DNA of 46,555 bases from Caulobacter sp. (GTDB taxonomy: Bacteria; Pseudomonadota; Alphaproteobacteria; Caulobacterales; Caulobacteraceae). Under the pieces are notes generated by a model. That model was not told the DNA's origin. It saw only the letters and a program-made list of their open reading frames with translations, and did not search any database. Location of the stretch: the NCBI GenBank assembly GCA_026225565.1, contig JAMFTA010000027.1, forward strand, positions 1 to 46,555. The letters are read 5' to 3'. Shown here in pieces: positions 24,933-33,407 of this stretch; position 1 is the first letter of the stretch, and each line of letters begins with the position of its first letter. Position numbers and translations under genes: made by a program.

Positions 24933-26246
24933 CTATCGGCGCTTGAACGTGATCGGCAGCCGCTCGATCGAATGGGTCGCGACCGTGGGCAAGTAGGTGA
25001 TTTGGTCGATGGGAATCGCCAGCTTGATGTCGTCGAGCCGCTTGACTACCTCGCGCGCCGCCACGCGGATCTCCATCCGGGCGAGCGACAGACCGATGCA
25101 CCGATGCGGACCGCCGCCGAAAGCGAGGTGCCGTCCGAGGTTGCTCCGATTGAGATCGAAGTTGCGGGGGCAGGTAAATTCGTTTTCATCGTCATTGCCC
25201 GAGGCGTACATCAGCAGCATGTGCGCGCCCTTGGGCAGGAGCTTGCCGCCGACCTCCACTTCGCGGGTGGTCATGCGCGACAAGCCGCGGACCGGCGGCT
25301 CGATGCGCAGGAGTTCTTCCACGAAGCGCGACAGCAGGCGTTCGTCATCCACCGAATCCTGCAGCAGTTTGGCGACGTCGGGCTGGGTGGCGAGGATGAA
25401 CATCAGGTTGGTCATGGCCGTCGCCGTGGTCTCGTTGCCCGCAATCAGCAGGGCGCGGACCAGCGACACCACCTCAGCAAAAGTCAGCTTGGGATTTTCG
25501 GGATCCTCTGTCGTGGCGTGGACCAAGTCCGAGATCATGTCTTCGCCAGGCTCCGCCTCGCGCAACTTGATCCGCTCGATCAGGTAATTCTGCAGCTCGC
25601 AGATTTCCTCGGCGTTCGCGATCATCTGTTCGCGGTTCTGCATCCGCCCGATCTGGGCGGTGACCGCCAGAGACCAGCGCTGGATCTTGTCGGCGTAGGT
25701 GGCGTCGAGGCCCAGCTGCTGGCAGATCACACGGATGGTGACGGGCACTGAGAAGTCCTTGACCGCATCGGCCTGCCCCTTGTCAGCGAAACTTTCGATG
25801 ACGTCGGCGACGATGGCCTCGATGTCCGGCTCCAGCAGCTTGACCCGGTGGGCCGAGAAGGCGTGGTCCATCAGCTTGCGAATGCGCGTGTGATAGGGGG
25901 GATCGGTCATGATCGCGTCGGGGAAGAAGCCGCCGCCGTCGCGGATCAGGATCTCCTTGAATTCCGCCGCGAAGCCCTTGGCGTACTGCTCGCTATAACC
26001 GTGCTCGACCGAGAAGGTGATCGGATCGCGCTGGACGGTCTGGATGTCCGCGAACCGCGAGACGAGGTACATGCCGAGCTTCTCGTCATAGTGGATCGGA
26101 TCCTCGGCCCGCATCGCATCGTAATACGGCTTGGGGCGGGCGGATATTTCCGGGTCGGTCAACGACACCCGCGCGAGCAGCGAAGCATCGCCGCCGCCCA
26201 TGGGACAGATCGCCGCCTGTTCCGTCTCGAGACCTGCCGAAGCCAT
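24933..26246 (-). CDS. Cytochrome P450
   Basis: The 437-residue soluble bacterial P450 has the I-helix AGNETTATA with the acid-alcohol pair Glu-Thr, an ExxR motif in VEELLRIEPP, and the haem-binding loop FGGGPHRCIG with its cysteine ligand. It inserts one oxygen atom into its substrate, using electrons from a ferredoxin such as the adrenodoxin-type protein two genes downstream. The start has AGGAGAGAG well placed upstream. It belongs to a set SDR - P450 - SDR - ferredoxin, read leftward and divergent from the AraC-type regulator at 27498. Similar P450 plus ferredoxin plus SDR sets hydroxylate terpenoids, steroids or phenolics in related bacteria. The substrate here is unknown. Confidence 0.94.
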   Translation of the reverse strand: MASAGLETEQAAICPMGGGDASLLARVSLTDPEISARPKPYYDAMRAEDPIHYDEKLGMYLVSRFADIQTVQRDPITFSVEHGYSEQYAKGFAAEFKEILIRDGGGFFPDAIMTDPPYHTRIRKLMDHAFSAHRVKLLEPDIEAIVADVIESFADKGQADAVKDFSVPVTIRVICQQLGLDATYADKIQRWSLAVTAQIGRMQNREQMIANAEEICELQNYLIERIKLREAEPGEDMISDLVHATTEDPENPKLTFAEVVSLVRALLIAGNETTATAMTNLMFILATQPDVAKLLQDSVDDERLLSRFVEELLRIEPPVRGLSRMTTREVEVGGKLLPKGAHMLLMYASGNDDENEFTCPRNFDLNRSNLGRHLAFGGGPHRCIGLSLARMEIRVAAREVVKRLDDIKLAIPIDQITYLPTVATHSIERLPITFKRR

Positions 26247-26295
26247 GGTTTCTCTCTCCTGTTTGTCGCAGCCGCCCGACCGTGTTCAGCAGGCC

Positions 26296-27132
26296 TCAGG
26301 CGGTCGCATTGACGTATGGCGCGCGCTCGGCCATCAGCGCCGCCTCGGTAAGATATTTGGTGGTGGTCCAGCCGCCATCGATGGCGATGGTCTGGCCGTT
26401 GATGTAGCCGCCTTGGTCCGAAACCAGGAAGTAAACGGCATTCGCCACATCCTCGACCGTGCCTTCCCGATTGAAGGGCGTCATCTCATGGTTCAGTCGC
26501 TGGAACGGCGCCGCGTCCCAATAGTCCTTGGTCATATCGGTATTGATCACACCCGGCGCCACCAGGTTGGACCGGATGCCCTTGGCGCCATATTGCGCCG
26601 CCAGGGTCTGGGTCAGGCCGATGAGTCCCGCCTTGACGGCGCAATAGGCGCCGCCGTCCAAGCCGCCGATCAGGCCGAAGGTCGATCCCACATTGACGAT
26701 CGCCGATCCGGCGCCCATCGCGCCGAGGGCTGCGCGGCAAAAACGGAAGGGCGCCTTCAGGCTGACCTCGATTATTTCGTTGAGCGTCTCATCGTCGGTC
26801 AGATGCACCGGCGCCCACTTGCCCGCCCCGGCGTTGTTCACCAGGCAGTCAAGCCGACCAAACCGATCGATCGCCAACTTCACCGCCTGTTCGGGAACCC
26901 CCAGGGTGGCGACGTCGGCGGCAAGCGTTGCGACCTCGGCGATCCCCGATAGGGCGGCGACCAATCCGTCGAGCGCTTCCTGACGACGCGACACGGCCAC
27001 GATGCGAAAACCGCCCTCCGCGAAGCGCCGGGCGATCGCCGCGCCGATCCCTGCGCTGGCGCCGGTGATGATGACCACCGGTTTGTCGAAACGATCTCCC
27101 GCCGCACCGTTTCCAGACTTCATTTCGCCCAT
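26296..27132 (-). CDS. Short-chain dehydrogenase/reductase
   Basis: The SDR has about 278 residues, with TGASAGIG in the nucleotide-binding loop, VAVSRR after beta-2 (basic, which suggests NADP preference), CLVNNAG, and catalytic Ser and YxxxK in GSTFGL and AYCAVKAG. The C-terminal VSDQGGYINGQTIAIDGGW is canonical. It probably handles a hydroxyl or carbonyl group formed by the adjacent P450. The open frame runs to 27492 but the family N-terminus fixes the start near 27132 (MGEMKSG) or 27123 (MKSG). It is the first gene of the leftward set and lies opposite the AraC regulator across a 365-base divergent region. Confidence 0.92.
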   Translation of the reverse strand: MGEMKSGNGAAGDRFDKPVVIITGASAGIGAAIARRFAEGGFRIVAVSRRQEALDGLVAALSGIAEVATLAADVATLGVPEQAVKLAIDRFGRLDCLVNNAGAGKWAPVHLTDDETLNEIIEVSLKAPFRFCRAALGAMGAGSAIVNVGSTFGLIGGLDGGAYCAVKAGLIGLTQTLAAQYGAKGIRSNLVAPGVINTDMTKDYWDAAPFQRLNHEMTPFNREGTVEDVANAVYFLVSDQGGYINGQTIAIDGGWTTTKYLTEAALMAERAPYVNATA

Positions 27133-27497
27133 TTCACGTCTGCTCACTGCAATCGATCCGCATCCTTGTTGGCGATCAAACAGCCACTGAAATCCGTAGC
27201 GGGTTGCGGGACCGCCCTGCGAACCCCGCCTGTCTAGCGCCTCTCTCTCACCCTGCACCAACAGAAACGCCGAGATGCCGGGGCGTTCGCCGTCCTGATC
27301 AAATCCGATGGCGATATGCGGCAAACAGGCGGCTCCCGCCGCGCCGTCGCCAGCGCAGCGGGCATGTGGCCAAATCGCCGCTGGCGTTTCATCGTCACGG
27401 CGATGCGATGGACTCAAAACACCTGGCCAAAACGCCCGGCGTGGTATCCTTTCGCCAGCAGTTGCCGTAAGAGCACGCCAAGGAAGAGACACCCCAA
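27133..27497. promoter_or_regulatory. Divergent region with paired direct repeats, candidate AraC-type sites
   Basis: This is 365 bases without a gene between the leftward SDR/P450 set and the AraC-type regulator. It contains TGGCCAAATCGCC (27367-27379) and TGGCCAAAACGCC (27424-27436). They match at 12 of 13 positions, have the same orientation, and are 57 bases apart. AraC-family dimers bind such direct repeats, so these are candidate operators. AAGGAAGAG (about 27479) is the ribosome site for the regulator. Confidence 0.5.
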
Positions 27498-28475
27498 ATG
27501 CCTATATTGGCTTTCGATATGACGACCGCGAACCATGAGGTCAGGCGTCATGAATTTCGCGGCAAGAACAACGTCGATTACTACGATGGCGATCTGACGC
27601 CGCTGTCTGCACGGGATGTGGACATGCGGATCGAAAAGAGCCTTGCCGGCGAATATTCGATCTACAAGCTCACGTCCCAGTCCGGGCTCGCCTTCCGCCG
27701 GTCTTGGTCACACATTCGGAACGATAAGACGAATGTCACCGTGTTCTGGTTCGTGCGGGAAGGGTGCATCACGGTATCGCACGGAGGGGGCAGGTATTCC
27801 ATCAACCCCCATGAATGCGCGATCACGCGCTCTTCTAGGCCCTTCTACATGGAATTGACCCCCGATGGGAACGATCACTTCGAAGCCATGCACGTGGTGG
27901 TGCCCTCACACAAACTCCACTCGCTGATCAGCGAGACCCTTGAAGTCGGACGCCCGTTTCCGAGCGCGACGGGAGACGTGCTCCTGGCTGAACGAATCTT
28001 CACGCTGTTGTTCGAGGACGATGAGCAAATCGATCCGGAGGTCGCCGAACAATTGGTCCAGGCGCTTCTGAATGGCTTGGCAAAGTCGATCGCGCGCATC
28101 ACGGGCGATATGGCGCCGCGCAATTCGATCGGCGACAAACGCGTTTCCGATATCACGCGATACATCAACCAGCACTTCTCCAACTCGGACCTGAATGCAA
28201 AGATGGTGGCGGAGAGCTGCGGCATCTCACACCGATATCTCTGTCACGTTCTCAAAAACGCCGGCCTGTCCTTTTCCAACCTCGTCTGGGAGCGACGGAT
28301 CGAGACCGCCCACGGTTGGTTGAAGGACGAGCGGATGCGGCACCATTCGATCTGCGAGCTCGCCTATCTCGCAGGCTTCAAGAGCAGCGCGCATTTCAGC
28401 CGGATGTTCAAGAAGTGCTACGACGTGGCTCCGCGCGAGTTTCGGAACCTGCACGCTGCTGGCGGCGGCGCTTAG
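27498..28475 (+). CDS. AraC/XylS-family transcriptional regulator
   Basis: The 325-residue protein has an N-terminal cupin-like sensor region, with RSWSHIRNDKTNVTVFWFVREG and ECAITRSSRPFYMEL, as in regulators of aromatic catabolism. The double HTH at about residues 215-320 starts DITRYINQHFSNSDLNAKMVAESCGISHRYLCHVL and ends with LAYLAGFKSSAHFSRMFKKCYDVAPREFR, the AraC signature. Such proteins usually activate an adjacent operon when an aromatic or other inducer is bound. The divergent SDR/P450/SDR/ferredoxin set is the likely target. It converges on the Rieske ferredoxin gene with only four bases between stops. Confidence 0.94.
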   Translation: MPILAFDMTTANHEVRRHEFRGKNNVDYYDGDLTPLSARDVDMRIEKSLAGEYSIYKLTSQSGLAFRRSWSHIRNDKTNVTVFWFVREGCITVSHGGGRYSINPHECAITRSSRPFYMELTPDGNDHFEAMHVVVPSHKLHSLISETLEVGRPFPSATGDVLLAERIFTLLFEDDEQIDPEVAEQLVQALLNGLAKSIARITGDMAPRNSIGDKRVSDITRYINQHFSNSDLNAKMVAESCGISHRYLCHVLKNAGLSFSNLVWERRIETAHGWLKDERMRHHSICELAYLAGFKSSAHFSRMFKKCYDVAPREFRNLHAAGGGA

Positions 28476-28479
28476 GCGG

Positions 28480-28794
28480 TCACGCCTCGACCTCGATCCA
28501 ATCGTCGACGACGCGCACGGCGTAGACGGCGATCGGCCGGGTGGCGGGCGGATTCTTCGCGTTGCCGGTCGCCAGGTCGAACCGCGCGCCGTGGATGGGA
28601 CAGGCGATCCAGCCATTGCCCATGCGGCCGTCTTCTAGCTTTTCGTGGGCGTGCGAGCAGATGTTCGAGACCGCGTGGATTCGTCCGTTCGAATTACAAA
28701 GCAGGACCGACTTTCCCGAAATGTCGACGACCAGCTTGGCGCCGGCGGCAAGCGCGCTTGCCCTGACCACGCGAGTAAACGATTCTGAACTCAT
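28480..28794 (-). CDS. Rieske-type [2Fe-2S] ferredoxin
   Basis: The 104-residue protein has a Rieske motif with C46-x-H48 (ICSHAH) and C65-x2-H68 (CPIHGARFD). It has the fold and length of the small ferredoxin components of three-component ring-hydroxylating dioxygenases (BphF-like). It carries electrons from a reductase to an oxygenase alpha subunit. Two such alpha subunits are in this window (20180 and 41884), but neither is adjacent, so the pairing is unresolved. It stands alone on the minus strand between the AraC regulator and a small hypothetical gene. Confidence 0.93.
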   Translation of the reverse strand: MSSESFTRVVRASALAAGAKLVVDISGKSVLLCNSNGRIHAVSNICSHAHEKLEDGRMGNGWIACPIHGARFDLATGNAKNPPATRPIAVYAVRVVDDWIEVEA

Positions 28795-29109
28795 CTCGTA
28801 TCTGCGTGCTCCTGAGCGCCGAACGGGTCCTGCGCATTGACCGCCTTGTTTCCTTCGCCGTCCCTTAGCGATCTGGACGAAGGAGGCAAGCTCCTAACAC
28901 GGGTCGGGCCCTCTCGGATGACGGCGCGCGCACTCGACTTTGACTGGCTAGGCGGGCTGGCGCCGTCGGCGCGGGAACCGACCTAGGCCTTGTGTGCATC
29001 CCTTTTTGCCGCAGATTGCATCGGGTCGTAGGACGGCTTGCCGTCCGCCATATCGGAGCCTAGCCAGAATTCAAAGACACGCACCAAGGCCAATTCAGGT
29101 GGAGGATCG
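28795..29109. other. Intergenic region, no gene seen
   Basis: This is about 315 bases between the Rieske ferredoxin start and the small gene at 29110. It must carry promoters in both directions. A short minus-strand reading frame overlaps its right end but lacks a credible start signal. No repeat or hairpin stood out. Confidence 0.45.
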
Positions 29110-29334
29110 ATGCCTCGCGAGCCCCAGAACCCAGCGCACGGCAAGGGCGATCGATTGGCCAAGCTCACGCGCGCGCCTTCGAACGCCGATGTCGGGCAGA
29201 TGGATATAGGCATCGCCCTGTCGATCTACGGCAAGGGGCCCGAGGGCGAGTTGATTGCGCTCAACGAGGCCAGCGATCCGTCCGCCGCTCTCGACGCGAT
29301 GTCGGAATTCGATGCTTGGCCAACGAGCCAGTAA
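29110..29334 (+). CDS. Small hypothetical protein (74 aa)
   Basis: The reading frame begins at an ATG five bases after GGTGGAGG, a strong ribosome site. This is the main reason to accept it. The protein is hydrophilic (MPREPQNPAHGKGDRLAKLT at the start, ending DAMSEFDAWPTSQ), without signal, membrane helix, cysteines or a recognised motif. It precedes the HyuB/HyuA pair by about 106 bases in the same direction and may share their transcript. Family and function are unknown. It might be a small accessory component of the hydantoinase/carboxylase-type enzyme, but nothing in the sequence shows this. Confidence 0.6.
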   Translation: MPREPQNPAHGKGDRLAKLTRAPSNADVGQMDIGIALSIYGKGPEGELIALNEASDPSAALDAMSEFDAWPTSQ

Positions 29335-29440
29335 CTGCGATCTTCGCACCTCATGACGGCTCAGCCGGCCTGAGGAAATGGCCGAACGCCCTTCGGCGAG
29401 ACGTCAGCCGCCTCGACATACACGTGAAAGGATCTGCGCC

Positions 29441-31255
29441 ATGTCCTTCGAACTGAACAAGAAACTCTCCGCCAAGCGGGAACCGCTGCCGACCTCGGTC
29501 AACATCGATCCGGTCACCGCCAGCATCATTCGCGGCGGCCTTGAGACGGTGTGCTTCGAGGCGGCGACCTTCCTGGGTCGAGCGGCGTCGTCGCCGATCA
29601 TCAACCAGTCCAACGAGCGCAACGCCGCCGTCATCGACGCCCAGGGCCGCCTGGCCGCGGTCTCGATCGGCACCCCGCACTTGACCTTCGTATCCCAACT
29701 GACCGTGCGATACGGGCTGGGCCTCTTCGACGAATACGATTGGGGTCCGGGGGATGTCTTCGTAGGCAACGATCCAGACTATGGCGGCGGCCACCTGCCC
29801 GATTACAACGTCTATGCGCCAGTGTTCGACGACGCTGGCGAGCTGGTCATGATCCAGGCGTTGCAGGCGCACCAGGGCGACACCGGCGGCAAGGACCCGG
29901 GCGGCTTCACGCTTGAAGCGACCGACATCTTCACCGAAGGCCTGGCGATCCCCTGCCTCAAGCTGGTCCATCGCGGAGAGAAGCGCCGGGACACCATCAA
30001 GCTGCTTGAACGCAACAACCGCTTCCCCTCCTTCGCGGGCGACCTCGCGGCCATGATCGGCGGCGTGCAGCATTCGGCGAAGCTGCTTCAGGAGCTAATC
30101 CGCAAATGGGGTACAGATTCGGTCCGCGCGGCGATCAACTACAACATCGACGATACGGAAAAGCGCTTCCGTGACGAGGTGGCCAAATGGCGGGATGGGA
30201 AATATTCCGCAGACGTTCTGATCGATCACGACACCTTGGGAACCAAGGATATCAAAGTCCATGTCACCTGCACGGTGGCGGGAGATCAGCTGACGGTGGA
30301 CCTCACCGGCACCGATGACCGCCCCAATCTGGTGGGGGTGTGGAACACCTTCGCCAATAGCCGCGGCTATATCATGACCCAGATCGCCGCATCGATCGAC
30401 CCCGCCATCGTGAAGAACGAGGGCCTGTTTCACGGGGTCGAGATGATCATTCCGGAAGGCACCATAGCCCATCCGCCGATCAATAAGCCTGCGGCGTTGG
30501 GATCCTTCCACCCGGCCTGCGAAATCACCGAAGCGGTTTGCTTAGCGCTGTCGCAGGTGGCGCCGGCGCGTTCGGCGCCGCAGGTCTATAAGATCGGAAT
30601 GCCCAACGCCGTGATCGGCTTCGACAAGACTGGGCAGATGTGGATGGATCAGGGGGTCGACGCTCGGACCATGGACGTATCCGCCGTTCAGGGCATCGAC
30701 GGCTGGGGCTCGTGCCCCGTAGCCCTGGGCGCCCTGCTTCTGGCCGAGGCGGAAGACGCCGAAAGCCGGTTCCCCATCATCAATCTGAACCGTGAAATGA
30801 CCATGGACTCCGAGGGCGCGGGCCGCTGGCGCGGACAACCCGGCAGCCTCAACGTCAAGAAGGTCATGGAACCGACCATGGCCATGGCCTGGATGGTCTC
30901 GTCGGATCACCCCATGAGCGGCCTATTGGGCGGAGACCCCGCCAGTCCCTATGGCAACCACTTCGAGGTCGGCACTCCGAACGAATACAAGATCGAACTG
31001 ACCGCGCGGGCGCAACTGCCGGCCGGCGCCGTGATCGCCTATCAGCACGGCGGCGGCGGCGGGTTCGAGCCGGCCATCCTGCGCGACCCGGAAGCGGTCA
31101 AGGAAGACGCCCTCGACGAGATCGTCAGCATCTCTCGCGCGCGGACTAAGTACGGCGTCGCCTTTACCGGAAGCGTAGAAGAGTACGACCTCGCGGTCGA
31201 TGTCGCAGCAACCGAGGCGCTAAGACAAAACATGCGCGCGACTGCGGCGGCTTAA
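29441..31255 (+). CDS. HyuB: hydantoinase B/oxoprolinase-type subunit
   Basis: The 604-residue protein is of the hydantoinase B / acetone-carboxylase alpha family. Typical segments are NIDPVTASIIRGGLETVCFEA, GDVFVGNDPDYGGGHLPDYN, LGSFHPACEITEAV and the C-terminal glycine loop HGGGGGFEPAI. With HyuA it forms an ATP-dependent enzyme. Known members open hydantoin or 5-oxoproline rings, or carboxylate acetone and acetophenone. The ATG at 29441 is chosen because AAAGGA lies upstream and the protein begins like its relatives. The frame is open to 29378. It ends 10 bases before HyuA, so the two are co-expressed. In an oxygenase cluster, a carboxylase or cyclic-amide hydrolase role is equally conceivable. 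Confidence 0.92.
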   Translation: MSFELNKKLSAKREPLPTSVNIDPVTASIIRGGLETVCFEAATFLGRAASSPIINQSNERNAAVIDAQGRLAAVSIGTPHLTFVSQLTVRYGLGLFDEYDWGPGDVFVGNDPDYGGGHLPDYNVYAPVFDDAGELVMIQALQAHQGDTGGKDPGGFTLEATDIFTEGLAIPCLKLVHRGEKRRDTIKLLERNNRFPSFAGDLAAMIGGVQHSAKLLQELIRKWGTDSVRAAINYNIDDTEKRFRDEVAKWRDGKYSADVLIDHDTLGTKDIKVHVTCTVAGDQLTVDLTGTDDRPNLVGVWNTFANSRGYIMTQIAASIDPAIVKNEGLFHGVEMIIPEGTIAHPPINKPAALGSFHPACEITEAVCLALSQVAPARSAPQVYKIGMPNAVIGFDKTGQMWMDQGVDARTMDVSAVQGIDGWGSCPVALGALLLAEAEDAESRFPIINLNREMTMDSEGAGRWRGQPGSLNVKKVMEPTMAMAWMVSSDHPMSGLLGGDPASPYGNHFEVGTPNEYKIELTARAQLPAGAVIAYQHGGGGGFEPAILRDPEAVKEDALDEIVSISRARTKYGVAFTGSVEEYDLAVDVAATEALRQNMRATAAA

Positions 31256-31265
31256 GGGGAGATAG

Positions 31266-33350
31266 ATGGGTTATCGCGTTGGAATTGATATTGGTGGAAC
31301 GTTTACTGATTTCGCACTCCTCAGCGGGTCAAAGGTAACCCTTCATAAGAATCTGAGCACGCCCCAGGACCGGTCGCTCGGCGTCATGACCGGCCTTGAA
31401 AGACTCGCGGAGATCGAGGGCCTGTCGTTGAGCGACTTCCTCGCCCAGTGCGACGCCATCGTCCACGGGACCACCGTGGCGGACAATACTCTGATCGAGA
31501 TGAACGGCGCCATCACCGGCCTCATCACGACGGAGGGTTTTCGCGACGAAATGGAATATCGCCGCGGCTTTAAGGAAAGCATCTGGGACGTCCGGCTGGA
31601 GCCGCCCCCGCAGATCACGCCGCGCCGCCGCCGTCTGACCGTGCCGGAGCGGATCCTCCATGACGGCTCGGTCTATAAGGCGCTGGACGAGGATGCGGTG
31701 AGGGCCTGCTGCCAAAGACTGAAGAAGCAGAATGTCGAGTCGGTGGCGATCTCGCTGATCTTCTCCTTCGTGAATTCGGCGCACGAGAAGCGGGTGGCGC
31801 AGATCGTCGCCGAGGAGATGCCCGGCGTACACATCTCCAAGTCGCACGAAGTTCTGCCGCGCGCGCCGGAATACGACCGCACCAGCACCACTGTGGTCAA
31901 CGCCTATGTCGCCCCGCGGGTGACGTCCTATCTGGAAGCGCTCGTCTCGCGGGTAAAAGCCGCCGGCTACCCGAACCAGCTCATGGTCATGCAGGCCAGC
32001 GGCGGGGTGATGACCAAGGAATACATCGAAGGCTCGCCCATTCGGGTGCTGGCCTCCGGGCCCGCCGGGGGCGTGATCGGGTCCGCCCACGTCGGCGTGG
32101 CCAAGGGCTATCCCAACATCCTGTGCGTGGACATGGGCGGCACGTCCTACGACATTTCCGTCGTGCTGAAGGGCGCCGCGCCGGCGGAGGCCGGCTGGAA
32201 CATGCACCACCGCTATCTGGTGGGCGTGCCCATGGTGAAGGTCGAGACGCTGGGGGCCGGCGGAGGTTCGATCTGTCACGTCCACAACGGCGCTCTCCAG
32301 GTCGGGCCCGCGTCGGCGGGTTCTGAGCCAGGGCCGATCTGCTACGGCCGGGGCGGCCAACAGCCGACAATCACCGATGCGTTGTTGATGCTGGGCATCC
32401 TGTCGGCCGACTCCGACTTCGCCGGCGGCGGCTTCTCGCTCAGCAAGGTTGGCGTCGAAGCGGCGTTCCAAAAGCTCGCCGACCAGATGGGCTATAGCGC
32501 CGAGGATGCGGCGTTCGACTGCTGGCGGGTGGTCAACGCCAACATGTCCCAGGGCGTTCGGCGCATCACCGCGGGGAAGGGCATCGATCCTAAGGACATG
32601 GTCATGCTGGCCTACGGCGGCAACGGACCGGCCTTCGCCGCCGTCCAGGCGGAAGACCTGGGCATCGAACGGGTTCTCGTGCCCAAGGCCTCACCGACCT
32701 TTTCGGCCCTGGGCACCCTGGTCGCGGACCCGCGTATCGACGAGGAGCGGTCCTATGTCGCGCCGGCCGACGATCTCGATATCGAAAAGCTGAAATCGCT
32801 CTGGAGCGATCTGGGCGCGCGGGCGGAGAAGTACTTCACCGACGCGAACTTCCAGGCCGACCAGGTGACCGCCCACTACCAGGTCAATATGCGCTATCCG
32901 GGCCAGAACTGGGCGCTCACCTTTGATCTTCAGGAAAACAAGGGCCTGCGGGATCTATCGTTCGTGGACGCCGCCCTGGGCGCAAAAGCCATAGAGGCGT
33001 TCAACGAACGTCATACGGCCGAGTATGGCCACGTGCGCGAGGGCGAGGTTCCGGAGATCACCGGCGTGCGACTGGCCACCTCTGTCGCGACGGCGTCGCC
33101 CGTCGTCACCAAGGGCTTCGCCGCGCCTAAGGCGAAGCCTAAGGTGGCGAAGACACGGCGCGCCAATCTTGGCCACGGCTATCAGCAAACCGATATCTTT
33201 CTTGGCCGGGATCTTGTGCCCGGCGACGAGATTTCGGGTCCGGCGATCATCGAGGAAAGCTTCACCACCATCGTGGTCTACCCCGGCTGGAAACTGAATG
33301 TCGACGACGCTGGCGACTATGAGATGACCCGCGTGCAGCCCCAATCCTGA
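31266..33350 (+). CDS. HyuA: hydantoinase A/oxoprolinase-type ATPase subunit
   Basis: The 694-residue protein belongs to the ASKHA-fold hydantoinase A family. The phosphate-binding loop is GIDIGGTFTDFALL at the N-terminus, a second loop is CVDMGGTSYDISVV, and GPAGGVIGSAHVG lies between them. The C-terminal domain (GHGYQQTDIFLGRDLVPGDEISGPAIIEE) is also typical. It phosphorylates or activates the substrate at the expense of ATP, for conversion together with HyuB. GGGGAGATAG gives a good ribosome site. The amidohydrolase of this window is not adjacent, but could in principle act on a related amide. The true substrate is not known. Confidence 0.93.
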   Translation: MGYRVGIDIGGTFTDFALLSGSKVTLHKNLSTPQDRSLGVMTGLERLAEIEGLSLSDFLAQCDAIVHGTTVADNTLIEMNGAITGLITTEGFRDEMEYRRGFKESIWDVRLEPPPQITPRRRRLTVPERILHDGSVYKALDEDAVRACCQRLKKQNVESVAISLIFSFVNSAHEKRVAQIVAEEMPGVHISKSHEVLPRAPEYDRTSTTVVNAYVAPRVTSYLEALVSRVKAAGYPNQLMVMQASGGVMTKEYIEGSPIRVLASGPAGGVIGSAHVGVAKGYPNILCVDMGGTSYDISVVLKGAAPAEAGWNMHHRYLVGVPMVKVETLGAGGGSICHVHNGALQVGPASAGSEPGPICYGRGGQQPTITDALLMLGILSADSDFAGGGFSLSKVGVEAAFQKLADQMGYSAEDAAFDCWRVVNANMSQGVRRITAGKGIDPKDMVMLAYGGNGPAFAAVQAEDLGIERVLVPKASPTFSALGTLVADPRIDEERSYVAPADDLDIEKLKSLWSDLGARAEKYFTDANFQADQVTAHYQVNMRYPGQNWALTFDLQENKGLRDLSFVDAALGAKAIEAFNERHTAEYGHVREGEVPEITGVRLATSVATASPVVTKGFAAPKAKPKVAKTRRANLGHGYQQTDIFLGRDLVPGDEISGPAIIEESFTTIVVYPGWKLNVDDAGDYEMTRVQPQS

Positions 33351-33364
33351 GAAGGCGGACGCGC

Positions 33365-33386
33365 CTGGCGCGCCATGGCGCGCCAG
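33365..33386. terminator. Perfect 22-bp palindrome between convergent genes
   Basis: The left half is CTGGCGCGCCA and the right half is its exact reverse complement, centred on ATGCAT-free sequence between 33375 and 33376. As RNA it can fold into a nine-base-pair GC stem with a four-base loop. It lies in the 57-base gap between the convergent HyuA and phosphotransferase genes. A short TTT follows on the plus side. A bidirectional terminator is the likeliest role; a protein-binding site is possible. Confidence 0.6.
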
Positions 33387-33407
33387 TTTGCGAAATGAAA
33401 GCGGCGA

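Noticed and set aside
28983-29213. 76-codon minus-strand frame
   Set aside because: No ribosome site, and it overlaps the plus-strand small gene that has one.
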